The position numbers were made by a program, and so were the translations under genes. A stretch of 64,000 bases of DNA from Sediminibacillus terrae (GTDB taxonomy: Bacteria; Bacillota; Bacilli; Bacillales; Amphibacillaceae), in NCBI RefSeq assembly GCF_009602435.1, contig NZ_VZDQ01000029.1, forward strand, positions 65,999-129,998, given 5' to 3'. Within the stretch, counting starts at the first letter, position 1, and each line of letters starts with the position of its first letter. The notes below the pieces were generated by a model that was not told the origin of the DNA, searched no databases, and was given only the letters and a program-made list of their open reading frames with translations. This document shows, piece after piece, positions 42,864 through 53,485 of this stretch.

Positions 42864-43292
42864 GTGTACGAGCTGAAGACGAAAGAGAACGAGCATAGTG
42901 TCATCGCGTTTATCGAAGCGGTCGACCATCCGAAAAAAAGGGAGGATGCCTATCAATTGTTGGATATCTTTACCGAAACGACTGGATATCAGGCGAAAAT
43001 GTGGGGAGCGAGTATCATCGGTTTTGGCTCCTATCATTACAAATATGCTTCCGGTCACGAGGGAGATGCTCCGCTCGTCGGTTTTTCCCCGCGCAAGGCA
43101 CGCATCAGCCTGTATATGGCAACCGGTGATCCAAATCGTGAAAAGCTGCTTCCTGAGCTGGGGAAACATATGGCCGGGAAAGGCTGTATTTATATCAATA
43201 AGCTTGCGGATATCAATCCAGCTGTTCTAAAAAAGATGATCATCCAGTCCGTGACGTTTTTGCAGGAAGCTTATCCGTCCCCCCAAAAATGA
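42864..43292 (+). CDS. DUF1801 domain protein
   Basis: A 142-residue protein of the YdhG/DUF1801 type: YELKTKENEHSVIAFIEAV, then YQAKMWGASIIGFGSYHYKYASG and IYINKLADINPAVLKKMI. The fold is close to YjbR/SufE-like alpha/beta proteins; role unknown. I prefer GTG 42864, with AAAGGCGGG 7 nt upstream, because families start MYELKT; the frame from ATG 42840 has no ribosome site. Confidence 0.87.
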   Translation: MYELKTKENEHSVIAFIEAVDHPKKREDAYQLLDIFTETTGYQAKMWGASIIGFGSYHYKYASGHEGDAPLVGFSPRKARISLYMATGDPNREKLLPELGKHMAGKGCIYINKLADINPAVLKKMIIQSVTFLQEAYPSPQK

Positions 43293-43304
43293 TTGGCCGT
43301 TATC

Positions 43305-43337
43305 GCCGCACCTGGCAAACAGGGAGCGGTATTTTTT
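43305..43337 (+). terminator. Imperfect terminator of the DUF1801 gene
   Basis: GCCGCACCTG and CAGGGAGCGGT pair imperfectly around a 5-nt loop and are followed by ATTTTTTT. Confidence 0.6.
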
Positions 43338-43348
43338 TGGAAATTTTA

Positions 43349-43404
43349 TGTTCAAATGAACAAAATAAAACTTGTTTATGAGCATTATTTTGTTACAGGT
43401 AACA
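43349..43404 (+). promoter_or_regulatory. Two 6-2-6 palindromic operators
   Basis: TGTTCA-AA-TGAACA (43349-43362) and TGTTAC-AG-GTAACA (43391-43404) are perfect palindromes of the same architecture, with centres 42 bp apart (four helical turns). They sit directly upstream of the -35 of the phosphorylase operon; a further GTAACA half-site lies at 43434-43439. They look like binding sites for a dimeric regulator, perhaps the CdaR-like protein. Confidence 0.65.
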
Positions 43405-43433
43405 TTGAAAGCGGTTTTTCGGTTTGATAGAAT
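43405..43433 (+). promoter_or_regulatory. Promoter of the glucosylglycerate operon
   Basis: TTGAAA (43405-43410), 17 nt and TAGAAT (43428-43433), directly downstream of the palindromes. Confidence 0.75.
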
Positions 43434-43463
43434 GTAACAATCAAAGCTGAGGAGGCGAACAAC

Positions 43464-45191
43464 ATGGAAATAAACAAGAAAACGCTTCACGCTATGGAAG
43501 AGAAGTTGCAATCCATTTATGAACAGCAGGACGCTGCCTACTTACTGACAAATATACAACGATTGCTGGATGAGTATGAGTCGACTATTCCAACTCAAAA
43601 CAGGAAGCACGAGTTTGTATCGGAGAAGGATACGATTTTGATTACGTATGGCGATACCATCAAGGAAGACGGCAAAGCTCCTTTACAAAGTCTCCACGAA
43701 TTTCTGAACGGTCATGTGAAGGATACCGTCTCCGGTGTCCATGTACTGCCTTTTTATCCTTTCAGTTCGGATGATGGCTTTTCTGTAATCGATTACTTTT
43801 CGGTCGATTCAAAGCTGGGCAGTTGGGATGAAGTTGAAAGCCTTTCAGACGATTATGAATTGATGTTCGACGCTGTTATCAATCATATTTCCGCCAAAAG
43901 TGATTGGTTCCAGGAGTACCTGAAAGGGAATCCTGCCTATCAGGATTTTTTTATCGAAGCCGATCCGGAAGCTGATTACAGCAAGGTTACTCGTCCAAGG
44001 GCATTGCCGCTGCTGACGAAATTTGAAACCGCTAACGGACCGAAATACATTTGGACAACGTTCAGTGAAGATCAGATTGACCTGAATTATAAAAATCCGG
44101 ATCTCGTTCTGAAGATCATCGAATTGCTTTTATTTTATATCGGTAAGGGAGCCAAGTTGATCCGTCTCGATGCCATCGGATTTCTATGGAAAGAGATGGG
44201 CACGAGCTGCATCCATTTGGATCAGACCCATCGAATGATTCAATTGTTCCGGCATATCGTCGAGACGATTGCGCCTGATACGATTTTGATAACGGAAACC
44301 AATGTCCCGCATAAGGACAATATCAGTTATTTTGGAAATGGATATAACGAAGCGCGCATGGTGTACCAGTTCCCGCTGCCTCCATTGACGCTTCACACCT
44401 TTTTGACCGGGGATGCGAGTCACCTAGCTGACTGGGCAAGCAGCGTGGAAGAAACAACGGGAGAAACCACCTTTTTTAATTTTCTGGCCTCGCATGACGG
44501 AATCGGCGTCCGTCCTGTGGAGGGAATCTTGACCGATGAGGAAGTCGAGGGAATGATCGACCAGGTTCAGTCCCACGGCGGCTATGTTTCTTACAAGGAT
44601 AATGGCGACGGGACAAAAAGTCCGTATGAGCTGAACATCAATTACTTTGATGCATTGTCACACCCAGATGATGAATTGGAAAAGAAGGTGAAGCGGTTTG
44701 CGGCTGCACAGTCGGTTTTGCTTTCTGTAACCGGTGTTCCCGGCATCTATATTCACAGTATGCTTGGTTCGCAGAATGATCAGGAAGGAGTCGAGGCGAC
44801 TGGACGTTACCGTTCCATCAATCGGGAGAAGCTTGACCGGAGCAAGCTTGAAAAAGAGCTTGCAGATCCATCGTCAATACGCAGCCAGGTACTAGATAAC
44901 CTGAAACAATTGATCAAGATAAGAACCGCTGAACGGGCATTCCATCCAAACAGCCCACAGCAAGTACTCAAGTTGAACAACCATGTCTTTTCAATCGTCC
45001 GGACGAATAAAGACAATGCAGAAGAAAAAGTATTTGTCCTGATCAATGTATCCGATAATCAGCAAAGCCTGATTCTTGATAGTGGCAGCCAAACAGCACG
45101 CGATCTTATTTCAGGAAAAACCTATCGCCCCCAAACGGATAAGCTGTCGGTTTCCCTCGAGCCGTATCAAGTTATCTGGTTGAAGGCCTAG
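43464..45191 (+). CDS. GH13_18 phosphorylase, probably glucosylglycerate phosphorylase
   Basis: A 575-residue cytoplasmic glycoside phosphorylase of the sucrose phosphorylase group. Catalytic residues fit: nucleophile Asp236 in RLDAIG, acid/base Glu278 in ITETN, and Asp345 in LASHDGIG. The segment HVLPFYPFSSDDGFSVIDY is typical of the subfamily. The next gene is a glycerate kinase, and a Na+ symporter follows, with no fructokinase or sucrose PTS. This points to glucosylglycerate + phosphate giving glucose 1-phosphate + glycerate, as with YcjM-type enzymes. Alternatives are glucosylglycerol or sucrose phosphorylase. ATG 43464 has GAGGAGG upstream. Operon promoter and palindromes lie just ahead. 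Confidence 0.85.
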   Translation: MEINKKTLHAMEEKLQSIYEQQDAAYLLTNIQRLLDEYESTIPTQNRKHEFVSEKDTILITYGDTIKEDGKAPLQSLHEFLNGHVKDTVSGVHVLPFYPFSSDDGFSVIDYFSVDSKLGSWDEVESLSDDYELMFDAVINHISAKSDWFQEYLKGNPAYQDFFIEADPEADYSKVTRPRALPLLTKFETANGPKYIWTTFSEDQIDLNYKNPDLVLKIIELLLFYIGKGAKLIRLDAIGFLWKEMGTSCIHLDQTHRMIQLFRHIVETIAPDTILITETNVPHKDNISYFGNGYNEARMVYQFPLPPLTLHTFLTGDASHLADWASSVEETTGETTFFNFLASHDGIGVRPVEGILTDEEVEGMIDQVQSHGGYVSYKDNGDGTKSPYELNINYFDALSHPDDELEKKVKRFAAAQSVLLSVTGVPGIYIHSMLGSQNDQEGVEATGRYRSINREKLDRSKLEKELADPSSIRSQVLDNLKQLIKIRTAERAFHPNSPQQVLKLNNHVFSIVRTNKDNAEEKVFVLINVSDNQQSLILDSGSQTARDLISGKTYRPQTDKLSVSLEPYQVIWLKA

Positions 45192-45202
45192 GGGGTATCA
45201 AC

Positions 45203-46360
45203 ATGAAGTATGTAATTGCCCCTGATTCTTTCAAAGGTTCCATCACGAGCATCGATGCAGCCAAAGCGATCAGCCGTGCTGTCAGGGAAGCGGATGAACA
45301 GGCTGAAGTAGTAGAGTTGCCGATGGCTGACGGTGGTGAAGGGACGGTCGATGCCGTTCTGCTTAGCAGAGGCGGAGACAAAGTAACGTGCCAGGTAGAG
45401 GATCCGCTTGGCAGGATGATTGCGGCAAGCTATGGCTGGGTGGAATCAGAAAAAACGGCGGTCATTGAGACGGCTGCTGCTTCCGGACTGCCGTTGCTGA
45501 CGGAAGAGGAGCTGGATCCTTGGAAAGCGTCCAGCTATGGAACCGGCCAGCTGCTCAAGGATGCATTGGAAAAAGGGGCGGAAACAGTCATTCTCGGACT
45601 TGGCGGAAGTGCAACCGTGGATGCAGGTGTCGGATTGTTCCAGGCATTGGGACTGAAGGTCTACGGGCAAGACGGCCGTGAAATGGGGCGGCTCGGCGGG
45701 CGGCTCGACCGGATAGGGAAAGTAGACGCCTCCGACCTCCACCCTAATCTGAAGCAAGTCAAATTTATCGTCGCCTCCGATGTGACCAATCCGTTGCTCG
45801 GCAAAGACGGAGCTGTCGCGGTGTTCGGCCCGCAAAAAGGCATATCGGAGGAGGATCTTGAAAATTTCGAAGCAGGAATGGCCTCCTTTGCTAAAGTAAC
45901 AGGCAAAGCAGTAAAGCGGAACATGACGGAAGAACCGGGCAGCGGTGCTGCTGGCGGAATCGGATTTTTGCTTTATTCGTTGTTGACGGTCGAATTCCGC
46001 AGCGGCCTGGAGCTGATGGTCGAATTGACCAAACTGGATGAACACTTGGACCGAGCGGACGTTGTGTTCACCGGAGAAGGAAAAGTGGACGGCCAGTCGT
46101 TGTTCGGCAAAGTGCCGGTAGGTGTCGCCCGGACTGCCAGGAAGAAAGGGATACCGGTTGTGGCGTTTGCTGGCATGATCGGCGATGGTCTCGACCGGCT
46201 CTACGAGGAAGGGCTCACGGCTGTCGTACCGATTGTAGATCAGCCGATGAAGCTGAAGGACGCAATGGCTGAAGGGAAAGCGTTGTTATATAAAGCAGCC
46301 AAGCGGACGATGCAGCTGATTTTACTAGATAAAAGGGAGATTGGGAGGGGAACAAAATGA
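45203..46360 (+). CDS. glxK: Glycerate kinase
   Basis: A 385-residue kinase of the GlxK/GarK family, the expected length. It starts MKYVIAPDSFKGSITSIDAAKAI and has ELPMADGGEGTVDAVL, LGLGGSATVDAGVG and FTGEGKVDGQS. The family phosphorylates D-glycerate, usually to 2-phosphoglycerate, feeding glycolysis. ATG 45203 follows AGGGGG 9 nt upstream. It lies 11 bp after the phosphorylase gene and overlaps the symporter gene by ATGA. It would use the glycerate released by the phosphorylase. Confidence 0.95.
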   Translation: MKYVIAPDSFKGSITSIDAAKAISRAVREADEQAEVVELPMADGGEGTVDAVLLSRGGDKVTCQVEDPLGRMIAASYGWVESEKTAVIETAAASGLPLLTEEELDPWKASSYGTGQLLKDALEKGAETVILGLGGSATVDAGVGLFQALGLKVYGQDGREMGRLGGRLDRIGKVDASDLHPNLKQVKFIVASDVTNPLLGKDGAVAVFGPQKGISEEDLENFEAGMASFAKVTGKAVKRNMTEEPGSGAAGGIGFLLYSLLTVEFRSGLELMVELTKLDEHLDRADVVFTGEGKVDGQSLFGKVPVGVARTARKKGIPVVAFAGMIGDGLDRLYEEGLTAVVPIVDQPMKLKDAMAEGKALLYKAAKRTMQLILLDKREIGRGTK

Positions 46361-47985
46361 ATAACTTTACAACGATCGATTTTATCGTTTTGATTGTTTA
46401 TGTATTGGGGATAGCATTTTTCGGTGCATTTTTCGGAAAAAATCAAAAATCCACGAAGGACTATTTTTTAGGCGGACGCAGCATTCCCTGGTGGGCAATC
46501 GGATTGTCGGTAATGGCGACACAGGCCAGTGCGATTACATTTATCGGTGCGCCAGGCTGGGGATATTCCGGCGGACTGGAGCGGATAAACACCTATATCA
46601 ATGTTCCGCTGGTCATGGCATTTTTGATGGTGACCATCGTGCCGTTCTTTTACCGGACGGAAGTATATACGGCATATGAATATCTGGAAAGGCGGTTCGA
46701 TGCGAAAACAAGGTCGCTGACAGCCGGTTTGTTCCTGGTGGCTCGCGGGCTGGCCACAGGAGTGGTCTTGTATGCCCCTGCGTTGGTCTTATCCGTTGTG
46801 ACCGGCTGGGATGTAAACGTTACAATTATCATCATGGCGATCATCGCGGTTGCCTATACCGTTCTGGGCGGAATTTCCGCTGTCATATGGACAGATGTCA
46901 TTCAAATGTTTGTCTTGTGGCTGGGAGCCGCATTAGCCATCATTAAAATCATCAGTACCATGCCGGACGGTTTTTCCGGTGCCATGGATATCGGTGCTGA
47001 GGCAGGTTTGCTGCAGTCGCTCGATTTCCGGTTCGACTTGTCTGTGGAGTATAGTATTTGGGCCGGTGTCATCGGTGGTTTCTTCATGCATGCCGCTTAT
47101 TTCGGCACAGATCAAAGCCAGATTCAACGGGTATTGACGAGTAAGTCCATCAAGGAAAGTAAAATGTCTTTGATTGTCAGCGGATTGTTCATTTTTCCGC
47201 AAATGATGCTGTTCCTGATTATTGGAATTATGCTGTATGCATTCTACTCGCAGGCTGGCAGCCCCGGAGTTGAAAACTTGAATGAACTGTTCCCGCTGTT
47301 TGTGGTCAACAACTTTCCCGTAGGTATCACCGGGTTGATCATTGCCGGCGTCTTCGCTGCAGCGATGTCGAGCCTTGATTCGGCTTTGAACTCACTGTCA
47401 GCGGTGTCGATTCGTGACTTTTACGCAAAATATTTCAAAAAAGACGCCTCGGAAGGCCATTACTTAAAAGCTTCCCGTTGGGCCACGATTTTCTGGGGAT
47501 TATACGCGACGGTTTTTGCCTTTTTTGCAGGGAACCTCGGCCCGGTCATCGAAGTGGTGAATGAAATCGGCTCTTACTTCTATGGTGCTCTGCTTGGTGT
47601 TTTCATACTGGCTATCTTTTTCCGGCGGGCGAACGGTACTGGAGCATTTGTCGGAGTCATTGCCGGAATGCTCGCTGTCTGGGCAGTGGTTACGTTTGCC
47701 GATATCTCGTTTTTGTATAATAATGTTGTCGGAGCTGTCGTAGCAGTAGCTGTTGGATATGCCGTCAGCCTGTTTGGCAAAGCACCGGTGAAGGAGAAAC
47801 TTGCCGGCTTGGTATTCGGTGACACGGAGCCGGTGCAGGAAGTATTGAAAAGGCGTCAGTCGGAAGCTGATAAAATAAAAGAAATCGAAGAGGAAAAATC
47901 GATGAAAAAATGGCCGTACATTTTGGTTGGCTACTTCTTCGTCACCTTGCTGATTTTATATATCATTCAAACAACAACGATGTAG
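46357..47985 (+). CDS. Sodium:solute symporter (SSS family)
   Basis: A 542-residue membrane transporter with about 13-14 transmembrane segments. It begins FTTIDFIVLIVYVLGIAFFG and has STKDYFLGGRSIPWWAIG, the SSS signature region near VFAAAMSSLDSALNSLSAVSIRDFY, and a Lys/Glu-rich tail before the last helix. It couples substrate uptake to Na+. Sugar-type SSS members are its nearest relatives by feel. Translationally coupled to glxK (4-nt overlap). In context I infer glucosylglycerate import; a Na+-driven carrier suits a saline habitat. Confidence 0.93.
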   Translation: MNNFTTIDFIVLIVYVLGIAFFGAFFGKNQKSTKDYFLGGRSIPWWAIGLSVMATQASAITFIGAPGWGYSGGLERINTYINVPLVMAFLMVTIVPFFYRTEVYTAYEYLERRFDAKTRSLTAGLFLVARGLATGVVLYAPALVLSVVTGWDVNVTIIIMAIIAVAYTVLGGISAVIWTDVIQMFVLWLGAALAIIKIISTMPDGFSGAMDIGAEAGLLQSLDFRFDLSVEYSIWAGVIGGFFMHAAYFGTDQSQIQRVLTSKSIKESKMSLIVSGLFIFPQMMLFLIIGIMLYAFYSQAGSPGVENLNELFPLFVVNNFPVGITGLIIAGVFAAAMSSLDSALNSLSAVSIRDFYAKYFKKDASEGHYLKASRWATIFWGLYATVFAFFAGNLGPVIEVVNEIGSYFYGALLGVFILAIFFRRANGTGAFVGVIAGMLAVWAVVTFADISFLYNNVVGAVVAVAVGYAVSLFGKAPVKEKLAGLVFGDTEPVQEVLKRRQSEADKIKEIEEEKSMKKWPYILVGYFFVTLLILYIIQTTTM

Positions 47986-47995
47986 GTGAAAGCAC

Positions 47996-48538
47996 ATGGA
48001 TAGCTATGTATTGCAACAGGCTGTTGGGCAAGAGGAAGCCGTACGGTCGATTAGACAACATCAAAACAACCTGATTGCCAAATGGCAGCGGTTGTTCCGC
48101 TCGGGACGTCAATTGACCTCCATTGAGTTGGTCCATCTTCCTTACTGGTGCTTTACCTATCAGTATCACAGCAAGCAGATGAAAGATCCGATCCGGGGGA
48201 AGGTTGCAGTGGAAACATATCGTCACCATACGGCCATTCTTCCAGAATCAGCTCAATACGACCCGGCGGAAAACGAACAGACATTGCTCCTGCCATGCGG
48301 TGGACCTGTTCCGGAGGTCGCACGGGATGAAATTTACTGGGAGGCTTTCAGCCGCGAAAAGAAGCGCAAAGACATCACGGTGGATATCCTGGAAACGTCC
48401 TTGTTGTATGTGCCATACTGGATTGGCTATCTTCAGGGGGAAACCATCGATATTATAGCGGTAGATGCTGCAAATGGAAAAATTGACTTAGGAATCAAAG
48501 ATTCACTGCTGGAAGCTGTCATGGCTTCCAGCAAATAA
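47996..48538 (+). CDS. Hypothetical protein of the glucosylglycerate operon
   Basis: A 180-residue soluble protein, not recognised. Two segments recur, LVHLPYWCFTYQY (about 45-57) and LLYVPYWIGYLQG (about 138-150), so it may have a duplicated fold. The LPYW/VPYW motif resembles the short PYW elements in proteins that contact membranes or zinc ribbons, but no zinc ligands are kept. ATG 47996 lies 10 bp after the symporter stop, with AGGTGAAAGC upstream. It may assist the symporter; this is a guess. Confidence 0.7.
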   Translation: MDSYVLQQAVGQEEAVRSIRQHQNNLIAKWQRLFRSGRQLTSIELVHLPYWCFTYQYHSKQMKDPIRGKVAVETYRHHTAILPESAQYDPAENEQTLLLPCGGPVPEVARDEIYWEAFSREKKRKDITVDILETSLLYVPYWIGYLQGETIDIIAVDAANGKIDLGIKDSLLEAVMASSK

Positions 48539-48596
48539 AGGGCTGCCTCGACGGCAGTCCTTGCTGTATTTCAAAACAACATGCGGGGGATGGCAA

Positions 48597-49730
48597 ATGG
48601 CACTTTTATCTGAAGCAATCGCACAGCAAATCGTTTTGGAAATGGAAAAAATCATTGAACGTAATATCAATATCATGAATGAGACAGGCGTCATCATTGC
48701 AAGTAAAGATACAGAGCGGATCGGCAGCTTTCATGAAGGAGCTTTGAAAGCGATTCAGGAAGGGGAGACGGTTCCGATTTATTCAGATCAGAGCCACCAA
48801 GGGGCAAAGGCAGGAATGAACATGCCGATTTTATTCAAAGGAGCGCTGATTGGCGTGATCGGTATTACCGGGCATCCGGACGAAATCAGCGACTATGCCA
48901 AAATCATTCACAAAATGACCGAGGTGATGGTAAAAGAAGCGTATGTAAGCCAGGAACTTGAACTGGAAAAGAGCGCGAGAGAGCGGTTTGTGCATGAATG
49001 GATGCAACGACAATGGACCGACCGGCGTGATTTTATGCTGCGTGCAAAAACATTGCGCATCGATATGTCGACATCAAGACAGGTTCTACTGTTTGATCTT
49101 GTCCATGTAAAGAGAAAACAGGATTCAGAAGTGACCAGGCAGGAACGCTTACGCTCGATCATGAAAGAAGTTGGCGACATGCTTGGTGTCGGGGAGCAGG
49201 ATATCCTGGTGATGTGGCAATCCAACCAGTTTGTTTTGTTGAAGCAAAACGCGCCTGCTTTCTTTCCTTCCCGGGTAAAGGAGAGCCTCCGGCGTCTGAG
49301 CAGCAATCAAGTCGAAATTTATTGCGGTTTGGGCAGACAGCATCACGGCATGGATGGCACAGTGAAATCATTCGAAGAGGCACAACAAGCGGTGTTTTTC
49401 GCCAGGCAAAAACAACAGTCTGTTGTTGTATTTCAAGAGTTGGGTATCGAGTCGGTTGTTTTCCAGATTCCCGAAACGGTAAAAGAAGATTTTGTCGAGC
49501 GGTTTTTCCCTGTTTTTCATGATGAAAAGCAGCATCAACTGGTGGAGTCTGTCAAAGTGTTCCTCGAACATAATCAAAGCATTGCGTCGGCCAGTGACGC
49601 GTTGTTCATCCATAAGAACACCTTGCAGTACCGTTTAAAAAAAATGGAGCAGTTGACGGGTCTTGATCCCCGGAAATTTCAGGACGCGGCATTATATTGG
49701 CTGGGCTTGGCATTCCTGGAAAAACACTGA
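48597..49730 (+). CDS. CdaR-like transcriptional regulator
   Basis: A 377-residue regulator. Residues 1-135 are the diacid-recognition domain (LLSEAIAQQIVLEMEKIIERNINIMNETGVIIAS, then GMNMPILFKGALIGVIGITGHP). A central GGDEF-like segment follows, and the C-terminal PucR-type helix-turn-helix is DALFIHKNTLQYRLKKMEQLTGLDPRKFQDA. CdaR proteins sense glycerate or sugar diacids and control their breakdown, which fits the glycerate-forming operon. ATG 48597 has GCGGGGGAT upstream; the frame to 48561 has no ribosome site. Element R5 follows the stop by 9 bp. Confidence 0.92.
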   Translation: MALLSEAIAQQIVLEMEKIIERNINIMNETGVIIASKDTERIGSFHEGALKAIQEGETVPIYSDQSHQGAKAGMNMPILFKGALIGVIGITGHPDEISDYAKIIHKMTEVMVKEAYVSQELELEKSARERFVHEWMQRQWTDRRDFMLRAKTLRIDMSTSRQVLLFDLVHVKRKQDSEVTRQERLRSIMKEVGDMLGVGEQDILVMWQSNQFVLLKQNAPAFFPSRVKESLRRLSSNQVEIYCGLGRQHHGMDGTVKSFEEAQQAVFFARQKQQSVVVFQELGIESVVFQIPETVKEDFVERFFPVFHDEKQHQLVESVKVFLEHNQSIASASDALFIHKNTLQYRLKKMEQLTGLDPRKFQDAALYWLGLAFLEKH

Positions 49731-49739
49731 AACGAGCTC

Positions 49740-49945
49740 GGGACAAAAGCATCGTGGCCAAAATAAAAATCGGACTTCTAACCTTCTCTTATGAAATGTG
49801 CTGCTCTCCACCCCGGCAAGGCACTTCGCTTTCAGCTCGTGCTGTTCCCGTCGGAGTCTCCGTATCTTGCCTTCACTTCGTTTTCACGGTCTGAGTTTCA
49901 AGACAAGAGGAATAGAACCGAATTTTGTGGACATGCTTTTGTCCC
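49740..49945. repeat. Dispersed inverted-repeat element, complete copy (R5)
   Basis: Perfect 13-bp terminal inverted repeats GGGACAAAAGCAT (49740-49752) and ATGCTTTTGTCCC (49933-49945). The inner block CCCCGGCAAGGCACTTCGCT ... GGAGTCTCCGTATCTTGCC is the same as in R1, and in inverted orientation in R2 and R3. At 206 bp with no frame it resembles a miniature inverted-repeat element. It sits 9 bp after the CdaR-like stop. 49946-50078 shows nothing further. Confidence 0.85.
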
Positions 49946-50078
49946 GGCTTCGTTTTTTAAAGTGATTCCTTTCTTAGGACTGGGTGTAGTGTACTAACAA
50001 ACGTAATCCTTCGTCGTTACGAAAAACACATTGCCTTATTAATTAAATCTCCACTATCGAGCGGGTAAGCCCGGTGAT

Positions 50079-51950
<1,872 letters not shown>

Positions 51951-51972
51951 TTATTGTCGATCAATTGCTACC

Positions 51973-52001
51973 AATATACAGAAAGCGCTTCAACTCGTCA
52001 A
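51973..52001 (-). promoter_or_regulatory. Promoter of the GH13_20 gene with cre-like site
   Basis: Minus strand: TTGACG (52001-51996), 17 nt, TATATT (51978-51973). The spacer holds TTGAAGCGCTTTCT (51993-51980), a cre-like CcpA site with two mismatches. Catabolite repression is therefore likely. Confidence 0.7.
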
Positions 52002-52051
52002 CCCATGGATTTGTGTTTTTTTGGGGTCAGGCCCCACTTAAAAAAAATAAG

Positions 52052-52118
52052 TGAAAACGGTTGCACAAATGAAACGTGCGGTGTAAAATGTAATCATATT
52101 AGTGCAAACGTTTGCGCA
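52052..52118 (+). promoter_or_regulatory. Promoter of the maltodextrin operon with two LacI-type operators
   Basis: TTGCAC (52061-52066), 17 nt and TAAAAT (52084-52089) form the promoter. Operator 1 TGAAAACGGTTGCACA (52052-52067) covers the -35, and operator 2 TGCAAACGTTTGCGCA (52103-52118, with a perfect 12-bp palindrome core) lies just after the transcript start. The arrangement suits repression by the LacI-family protein encoded at 58129. Confidence 0.85.
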
Positions 52119-52138
52119 AAAGAAAAGGGGAGAAGAAA

Positions 52139-53413
52139 ATGAACAAAAGTCTTAGAATGTCGATTAAATTCATCCTGCTGTTGAGTTTTTGTTTTTTACT
52201 GGCGGCGTGTGCGCCAGAGCGTGAAGAACCGGCAGGCGGAGAGGATTCTGACCAAGCATCCGCTGAAAAACCGGAAGAGCTGACGATTTGGGCAAATGAC
52301 GAAGAAGCCCAGTTGGAAGCAATCGAAGACATAGCAGCTGATTATGAAGAGCAGGAAGGAATCAAAGTCAACGTGGTTGCAAAATCGATGCTGGATCAGG
52401 AACAGGAATTGGCACTTGCCGGGCCGGAAGGAAAAGGGCCTGATTTATTTTTCCAGCCTCATGACCGTATAGGGAACATCGTGGCACAAGGACTTGCCGA
52501 GCCGCTCGAATTGTCGGATGAGCAAATCAGCGGTTACAGCGAAGCTGCGATGGAAGCAGTCTCCTACAATTATGACGGGCAAACCGATTGGTATGGAGCG
52601 CCGATGGTCTTTGAAACGTATGGTATTTTTTACAATACGGATATCATTCCGGAAGCTCCTGAGACAATAGAAGATTTGCAGAATGTGGTCAGCGAGCACA
52701 CCAATCCTGAACAAGAACAGTATGGTTTTCTGATGAAACCGAATGATCTTTACTTTGCTTATCCGTTCTTCAAAAACTTCGGTGCCTATATTTTTGGAGG
52801 GGATACCGGTGAATATGATACATCCGATATCGGCCTGAATAACGATGGTGCTGTGGAAGGCGGAGAGCTTTATCAATCATTCTTCGGACAGGAAAAAATC
52901 CCTGCATCCACGACCTCCGACGTAATCGACGGATTGTTTACAGAAGGCAAGGTCGGTGCCGTTATAAACGGGCCATGGGCCATTCCTGGATACAGAGAAG
53001 CGCTTGGTGACAGTCTTGCTTTTGCTCCGTTCCCTACGATTAACGGAGAGCCGGGAGAAACGTTGGTCGGTGTAAAATCCTGGATGGTTTCTTATTACTC
53101 GGAAAATAAAGATTGGGCAACCGACCTTGCGTTGTTTTTAACGAATAATGAAAGCTTACAGCATTACTATGAAATAGCAGGCGAACTGCCGCCGAACACG
53201 GAAGCCCTGGAAGCGATTGAAGATCCGATTCATGCTGCGTTCGCGGACCAAATCCAACATGGCGTTCCGATGCCAAGCACCCCGCAGATGTCACAAGTAT
53301 GGGAACCCATGAACAATGCGTTGCAGTTCTTGGCGGATGGAGAAGATGTCCAGCCTGTATTGGATGAAGCAGTCGAACAAATCAAGGCAAATATAGAGGC
53401 TTCGGGACAGTAA
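52139..53413 (+). CDS. Maltodextrin ABC transporter substrate-binding lipoprotein
   Basis: A 424-residue lipoprotein: signal sequence with lipobox LAAC (Cys about residue 24), an acidic linker, then a MalE-type binding protein (LTIWANDEEAQLEAIEDIAADYEEQEGIKVNV, GPEGKGPDLFFQPHDRIGNIVAQGLAEPL, AVINGPWAIPGYREAL). It matches maltose/cyclodextrin-binding MdxE/CycB-type proteins. ATG 52139 has AAAGGGGAG 7 nt upstream; the frame from 52112 lies in the operator. First gene of the import operon. Confidence 0.95.
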   Translation: MNKSLRMSIKFILLLSFCFLLAACAPEREEPAGGEDSDQASAEKPEELTIWANDEEAQLEAIEDIAADYEEQEGIKVNVVAKSMLDQEQELALAGPEGKGPDLFFQPHDRIGNIVAQGLAEPLELSDEQISGYSEAAMEAVSYNYDGQTDWYGAPMVFETYGIFYNTDIIPEAPETIEDLQNVVSEHTNPEQEQYGFLMKPNDLYFAYPFFKNFGAYIFGGDTGEYDTSDIGLNNDGAVEGGELYQSFFGQEKIPASTTSDVIDGLFTEGKVGAVINGPWAIPGYREALGDSLAFAPFPTINGEPGETLVGVKSWMVSYYSENKDWATDLALFLTNNESLQHYYEIAGELPPNTEALEAIEDPIHAAFADQIQHGVPMPSTPQMSQVWEPMNNALQFLADGEDVQPVLDEAVEQIKANIEASGQ

Positions 53414-53485
53414 GTATTTTAGGGGTAATGGGAAGGAGCATCTTCCCATTATCTTTATGAAATAGCTAAAAAAGGGGTGAATCAA

